Shown one piece after another: positions 57,815 through 64,000 of a DNA stretch of 64,000 nt (its first letter is position 1; the number at the start of each line of letters is the position of its first letter). The position numbers and the translations under genes were made by a program. The stretch is from Ilex aquifolium (lineage: Eukaryota; Streptophyta; Magnoliopsida; Aquifoliales; Aquifoliaceae), in contig OX637395.1 of the NCBI GenBank assembly GCA_951799425.1, positions 36,604,323 to 36,668,322 on the forward strand. Reading direction: 5' to 3'. Below the pieces are notes generated by a model. That model was not told where the DNA came from, searched no databases, and saw only the letters and a list, made by a program, of their open reading frames with translations.

Positions 57815-60800
57815 TCACTTGTGTAAAACACACAGACAATTCTCCTTACCTATATCAGATGCAACACAAGGGGATTGAAGCTTCCCATCTTTATACCATC
57901 CAGCACGTTGCTCAATGAGTTCATTCAAGAAATCGTCGAGCTTGTAAATAGTTATGTTGGGCATCACCACAACGTGAGCAATATTGCCTTGGCAAGCAAG
58001 CTGCCACTTGCGAACAAACTCCTCATCATGCGGGCGCTCGAACACAACGGTGCTGCTAAGTTCATTTAGCATTGCCCCAATTCCAGCATCTCTAAGGCGG
58101 TCTTTCAGGTAGTGCGCATTCCTGAGGCATTTCTGAACTTCTTTCTGGAACCCTCTGTAACCTTTACGGTTTAAGGTGTACCAGAGGAAGATTGGAGCAT
58201 GGCCATTTCGGCTTCCCATGATTGTTGCATCCCTAGAAGCAAGGTACTCCACATTCCTTGAGAGAGCATTAATATGCTCCAATCTTGTTATTTGGACACC
58301 ACAAGGCATTGGGCATCCCACAAACTTGTGGCCAGATACACTCACACTTCCAATAGGCTTCTTAAAAGAAACTTTGGGTGCCTGGTCATCACCAAAAAAA
58401 TGAAATTTAGAGAAGAACTCCAACATTTGATTTCAAAGGCTATTCTAAGTGACTCGAGACATAAAAATGGCGGAGGTCTCGGCGGATTATACCAGCCTCA
58501 TAGTTGGATCGTTGTATTGCATACATTTCTTAAGAGACATGCAGGGATGAATATTAAAGACAAGCATAATGCAAGAAAATATCCTAGTCTTCGGTTTTCT
58601 TCTTCCCAATCAACTCTTGAATGTTAAGAACACTGATATTTTGGCACATTTCCATTGTTAACGGTAAGGGTAAAAATTTCTGCGTGGTTCACAATGTGGT
58701 CTAAAAAGGTCCACCCAACACCAAGCAGCAACCCCTTGACCTGATTTTGCATTTGACACACTTTTGATAGTCACCCACATGTGCCTAACATTCTGCATAG
58801 GAGCAAACTGTATAGGAATTTTTTTTTGTTATTATTGTTAATTTTTTTTTTCAAACTGTATAGGATCCACTACTGAAAAAGTGGGTCAATTGTCAACAAC
58901 TAGGAGACCTAGCTTTTAGACCATATCATTCTCGTCTGGCTGGCAAACAAAACAATAGTGCCAAGGAAACCATCCTGAGCTAAATGCTAAGCATCAACTA
59001 TGGAGAGACATTCAGCAATTTCTTTTGAGTTGAACGCAACTAATGGTGGGTCTTATTGGCATCATGAATAAGGGATACCCATGCATCTTAACGCAATGTG
59101 TTTGAGAAAAAGTAACTCATCTCTTAAGCAGAGCAGTGGATATTTGAATTTGCAGGCTATCAAAACTTACACGTTTGACAAAAGGCATCATGAGACCAAA
59201 CAAAGCCCCATCACAGTGTATGTAGAACCGGTCGTGCGTGAATCCTAAGTTTTCAAGGGTCTGTATAACCAAATCAAGATCATCAACAGCTCCTTTTACG
59301 GTTGTTCCTGCAAAGATTGCTTGGATAAGTCGCAAACTATACACATGGGTAGAGACTGAGACAGAGACAGAGACAGAGACAGAGAATACCTATGTTGACG
59401 TTGATGATTGCTGGTTTGTCCTTGTGGCAAAGGAGTTTAGCTTTGAAATCCTCACAGTCAATCTCACCAGAGATTAGAGTGTCAACTTTTTCACATTCCA
59501 TCCTGTACATTCTTGCCGCTTTGAAAACGGAGTAATGCGATTCCCGTGAGGCATACAAGATTCCATCAGGAAACACTTCCCGCCTGTACATTCAATCTAG
59601 TCTATTAAGTTTTTTTCAGTTAATAGTGGAATAAGTTAGCACAGAAGTAAAAACTTCCAGAACCGAAACTAATGGCTACTAACCCGACTAAAATACCATG
59701 AAGATTGCCTTCTGTGCCACAATTTGTAATGTAACCCCAGTATTCATTCTTCTCCAATTCCCATAGACGGGCAAACCAATCCAATACACCCACTTCAAAC
59801 TGTCGAGAATGGACACCATAATTGCTCTCTATAAATGGATCGCCAAGGTTGTTGATGGAAAAGTGTTGCAACTGTGACAGCGCACCATAATCGAAGTCCA
59901 GATTATACGGATAACCTGTTATAGAATACAAGCTTTATACATGATAACAGTAAAGCAGAAAAAACAATTTAGAAGGGAAAATTCTCCAGATCTTCATCAC
60001 TCAATCAGTTTTCAAACACAACTCTTAAGTTGTTACACTAAGAACCATTATATAAAAATAAATATAACTATGCCATTTTTGTAACTGTCATGAGTGTAGC
60101 GAGTGTGTGTGTGTGTCAAAGAGGAGAGAGAGAGCATTTGCATATTTTCCTTTCTTTCCTCCTCTTTCTATGCAGTGATCATTTGTAGACTCATATGACG
60201 GGGAATGCTCATATAACATGTCTAACAAGGGATCTTGGACTCTAATTGGTGATTACTCAAAAGGGAGTAGCAACAAATATTAAAGGAATGCCCAATGAGG
60301 TCAGAATGCAGTTCAACAAAAATAGTTATATGCAAAGATCAACGAGGAAAAGTAGGCGGTGACAGCAGATGAGAGAAGGACATTGTGTCAACCTATTTCA
60401 CTACATTGTCATATATTCCTGTTCACTCCAAAATTATCTTGAAATTCATTAACCTAGATCCACCTAAGTTATTAAAGTCTAAAGCGTTTCAGGTTATTCT
60501 TTTTTGTTTTGAGGATTCACCAGAGATATGAATGTAAAGCGACGACAATTCCAAACAGAGTAAATTCTCAATGTAATGGCAATACCACATTATCAGTTCA
60601 CATGGTATAACACTAACCAATATAAAGTTACACATGTGCAAGAAGTATTCATTGGGTTGCATCATATTTAGGGGTTGTGCGGTATACGCATATAAGATGG
60701 ATAACCTACACATGTTATAACCACTTCTTCCACGTGGTAATACCACACATCATTGATGTCATGATATCAACGTCATTGATGAGGTCATCGATAAGGTGAC

Positions 60801-63115
60801 ACCAGCGTTATGTTGAATATTTACTCCTCCAATAAGATATAATATCTGATTTTCTAAAAGAGATAATGCCATCTCCTCCCCCTTCTCCATTACTCCCTTC
60901 TATTTCTTTTCTCTTGATCTCTACCATAGTTCCCTTCTCCTACGTCCTAAAATGTTTCTCTACCCAATGGATGTTGGGGAGGCTTGGCTTCAAATGCAAT
61001 GTTGGAAAACGAAATTAATTTTTTTCTCAATATTTTAGTTCTGGACCCTGGGTTCCACAAGATTTTCATCGGATACATGGTTGCATGATGCCCATGCTAG
61101 TTTTTAACAATGTATGTGACATATAAGAAAGGAGAGATAAGATGGGTAAAAGATAATTAAGAATACTAGAGATGAGTCACCTATATTGCTGTTTATGAAC
61201 TGATAGAAGAAAGGTAAGAAGAGAGAATTATGGAAAAATTAGAGAAGGGAGAAAGAGATCAAAGCCCTTCTAAATATTTTCTTGAACTTCATTCATTTTG
61301 AAGGTTCATCTTGTTCTACATCCATGTTATTTGTAGGCTTTTGATAACCCGAAACAGAAGACCATCTAAAGATCTTCCCAACTCGAGGCCTATTTATAAG
61401 AATTTCCAAACCGAGGCAGTTTCGGTTTGTACCATCTTTTCTCAATCTCTCCAAAGTAAAGAAAGAGACCAGATCACATCTTGTGGATATCTGCAAGATT
61501 TTGTCAAACCATGTAAATTCTAGTATTGTATGTTGTACCTTGATTTATCTATTGCACTTGTTTATTTTCTAACATTATATTGACCAAATTGTAGCAAGCA
61601 CTCCCAACAAATACCTTGCCAAAACCCTAATGGCATTCCAAAATCACATATTGTAGCCATTGACGGAACTACCATGGGGCCTTTTGGGGGGGGGGGGGGC
61701 TCATATTTTGGAAAAAGAACCCTTATATACATAGGATACATGTAGAAATTTACTAAACCATGTGTAATTTCTGGTGTCCTAGTACCACAAGAATTGTGAC
61801 TAGTGGCAAAAGCATAATAAGTGAAAGTACAATAATTCTAGGTAGTCATGAGCTCAATTTGGGAGGCAATGGGTAGTGTAATGTGTATGATATCATGCTC
61901 TGTCAGCAATTTCTTTCAGGTAATTACATTTTTATATTACAAATCAATAGGTTTAAGTTTTCGACTTAGTCAAAATGGTTGCATTATTAGGTGAAATTGG
62001 GGAGGGATTGAACTATAATTGCTGGATTATTCGGTGAAACTGAGGACAAATTGTAATATAATTATTGAATTATTTGATGAATGTGCATTGTGATTATCCA
62101 CGATGTGATGAAATGGAGATTAGCATTTATTTGTACTTTGGGGATTTTAAGATGAAATTGTTGACTGATTTATTAATTAATCAAAAAAAATTACATGTAA
62201 TTAAACAAAATTAAATTGATTTTCTCAATTTTATTCGAAACCAAAGACTCTAAAAATAATATTACGTTATTTTTGATAGGTTATATATAATTTAAACTAT
62301 TTTTAAATTAACGAAAATTAATTAAATAATCTCATTGACCCCTCCTATTATAAAATTCTGGTTCTATCCCTAATTCGTAGCAATAATATATCGACTAAAG
62401 GTAAAATACTAGAAACATCCATTCATAAATTTGAGCCCATAAACACTTTTAGTAAAACTTAAATAAAATTCCAATAGCCTTCCAAACATCACAAAGTTTA
62501 ACCGTTAGTGCAGATAAATGTTATAATTTCAGGCACAAAAACTAATACCACTTTTTACTGACAGTGACCGAGGATATAGATGCCCTTTCGATTATATACA
62601 TAAGAGATACAAGGCAAAATAAACTCCTCTACTAAAATAGTCTGATTGTCTAATGCTTGTTTACCTCCTCAATTCACCTACTAATGAAAACCTACACAAA
62701 TAGCATATTTAACAACTGCACCACGTCTAACAGTAACTCTAAAATCAAAACATATCTGTAAAGGTTAAATATACATATTAAGATAAACAAATTCTATCTT
62801 ACCCAAATGGTGCTTAGTCCTTTCAAGCAAAGACTTTCTATATCTCGACAAAACACTAGCCATGTACGCTTCCCGATCTCCGGTGATCTCATCATCCGCA
62901 TCTGGCTCCGTAACTTCAAGGCATGACGTATGCACATTCCTCCCAAGCACAATCGCCCTCTCCTTTTTCTCTTGACCATTTGTGGCCAGTCCTTCACCAT
63001 TAACCACCGGTGGCACGGGGTCTTTAATCACCGCCGTTGGATCAAAATCCTCAGGTAATGGCTCAACCTTCTCCAGATTGAGTTCCCGGAGAAAAGACTC
63101 AACACTTCCAACCAT
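57815..63115 (-). CDS. SDC: Serine decarboxylase (PLP-dependent group II decarboxylase), intact copy A
   Basis: Five exons: 62803-63115 (313 nt), 59684-59915 (232), 59390-59583 (194), 59171-59307 (137) and 57815-58381 (567). All junctions are GT-AG with agreeing phases. The total of 1443 nt gives 480 aa, close to the Arabidopsis protein (about 482). Plant SDC converts L-serine to ethanolamine, which feeds phosphatidylethanolamine and choline lipids. Visible features are a variable acidic N-terminus (1-75), Gly-Tyr-Pro-Tyr-Asn at 105-109, a cofactor-region motif Asn-Cys-Gly-Thr-Glu-Gly-Asn, His-Cys-Asp-Gly-Ala-Leu, and the PLP lysine in Ser-Val-Ser-Gly-His-Lys. The C-terminus ends Leu-His-Lys. 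Intron 1 is ~2.9 kb. Compared with copies B and the array it has Tyr instead of Asp in one C-terminal segment (Thr-Ile-Tyr-Lys). Related plant genes include alanine decarboxylases derived from SDC; see findings. Confidence 0.96.
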
Positions 63116-63117
63116 TT

Positions 63118-63330
63118 CTGCTCAAGAACAGATTGACGTAAATTTACAGTAAAACATCAAAATAAGGTATAATGAAGCTCATTATATCAGATCGAAAGCT
63201 CGAAATGTGGAAGCAAAAAATTCGATCATGAAAATATGCACAGATTTGAACACTTTGATGAAAAACTGTAAGTATGACAAAGTACAGATCCGAGGTAGAG
63301 GGGAAGAGAAGTTTAGGGATATGAGAGAAC
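63118..63330 (-). other. Probable 5'-UTR intron of SDC
   Basis: A pyrimidine-rich acceptor (TTGAGCAG) ends 2 nt before the start codon, and a donor (TAAG/GTTCTC) lies 213 bp upstream. This would put the leader exon at about 63331-63430. RNA evidence is needed, as the donor is only moderate. Confidence 0.45.
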
Positions 63331-63396
63331 CTTAGAATAGGAGATGGCAATCGAATAGTTCAAAACTGAAAGGAGCTTCTTCGCCTCGGCCGTTAC

Positions 63397-63462
63397 TCTC
63401 TCTCTCTCTCACACACACGAGAATGGTGAGTGTCTTGGCGTGCGCCAGTTTTCTATACATAG
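63397..63462 (-). promoter_or_regulatory. SDC core promoter region, tentative
   Basis: On the minus strand TATGTATAGAAA (about 63451-63462) is TATA-like. Below it is a (GT)n(GA)n stretch (about 63397-63420) of the kind often found in plant 5' leaders. Confidence 0.3.
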
Positions 63463-63469
63463 GCGGGGC

Positions 63470-64000
63470 AGATTGCCCTAATAGAAGAGTAGTTTTTCCT
63501 TCATCGAAGGAAAGAACGAGGTTCTTTCATTTTTGCGTTTGGTAAGGAAAATGGAAAGGCGAGAAAGAATCGTTTTATTATTATTTCTGAAAATTTCAGA
63601 CTGACCACCCAAAACCACCACCCAACCCCAAATCCCACCACCGAAACCCACCACCACAACCCCCGAAACCCACCCCCACCACTGAAGATCTGACCTTGAA
63701 AGATTTACTATGTATATAACAAACCCAAATTTAAAAATTTGATTCCATAGAGAGGAGTTACAAAGAGAAGGAGTGAAATCTGACCTTGAAAGAGATATTG
63801 ATGGAGATGGAGTGCTAGCTTGTGAGATCTGAGAGCTCCTTCGTCGCTGGCGTCGAGAGCGATGAACGAGAGAGAGAAGAGGTCAAAAGGGATAAATAAT
63901 GCTTTTATAGTTGGAATAAAACAAAAACCCTTTTTTTTGCTGCTAATGGGGTTCGAAGGCTAGACCTGGTTCCAAGGTAGGCGCATGTTTTCGTTTTCGC
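63470..64000. other. Upstream region of SDC, no gene seen
   Basis: Contains a C/A-rich low-complexity stretch (about 63600-63680) and GA-rich text. No reading frame is convincing. The window ends here. Confidence 0.5.

Noticed and set aside
60583-62802. A separate gene within SDC intron 1.
   Set aside because: Only short frames without motifs. It reads as intron sequence with possible small repeat insertions.

Overview
The window looks like nuclear DNA of a flowering plant, probably a eudicot. The reasons are plant-type split genes, a Tat-lineage Ty3/gypsy retrotransposon, PIF/Harbinger transposons and MITEs, a plant LINE, and a plant-type serine decarboxylase. No prokaryotic gene organisation is present. 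Only two host genes look intact. One is a five-exon serine decarboxylase (SDC, minus strand, 57815-63115, predicted 480 aa). The other is an intronless vacuolar-iron-transporter-like gene (VTL, plus strand, 47648-48316).

The backbone is a direct segmental duplication of the SDC region. Unit I (1-38433, heavily inflated) matches unit II (50055-60583). Unit II extends into the intact SDC gene. Unit I carries a broken SDC copy that lacks exon 1. Its exon 5 was split near the 3' end by a PIF/Harbinger element (15221-35785). That element was itself split by a 15.3-kb Tat-lineage Ty3/gypsy retrotransposon (19227-34518; two 753-bp LTRs, TSD CAAAT). Left of the Harbinger element lies a tandem array of a 1131-bp unit: seven full copies plus two partial end copies. 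The unit carries the last third of SDC exon 5, the 3' flank with a tRNA-like SINE head, and the tail of another Harbinger-type element.

The Tat element runs on the minus strand (gag, protease, RT, decayed RNase H, second RNase H plus integrase). Its region between pol and the 3' LTR holds a ~40-bp minisatellite and three successive antisense (plus-strand) genes of one family, the plant 'putative gypsy-type transposon' domain followed by a coiled coil. The first antisense gene stays open over three exons although gag and pol are full of stops.

Between the duplication units (38434-50054) lie a 5'-truncated LINE cut by a ~3-kb solo LTR, two exon relics of an IQM-type calmodulin-binding protein gene, one CACTA transposon end and the VTL gene. 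The two duplication units share older insertions (a solo LTR, a MITE), and each carries private MITE insertions that give filled/empty site pairs. Everything here is read by eye. Exon boundaries, divergence counts and family names are not confirmed by alignment or search.
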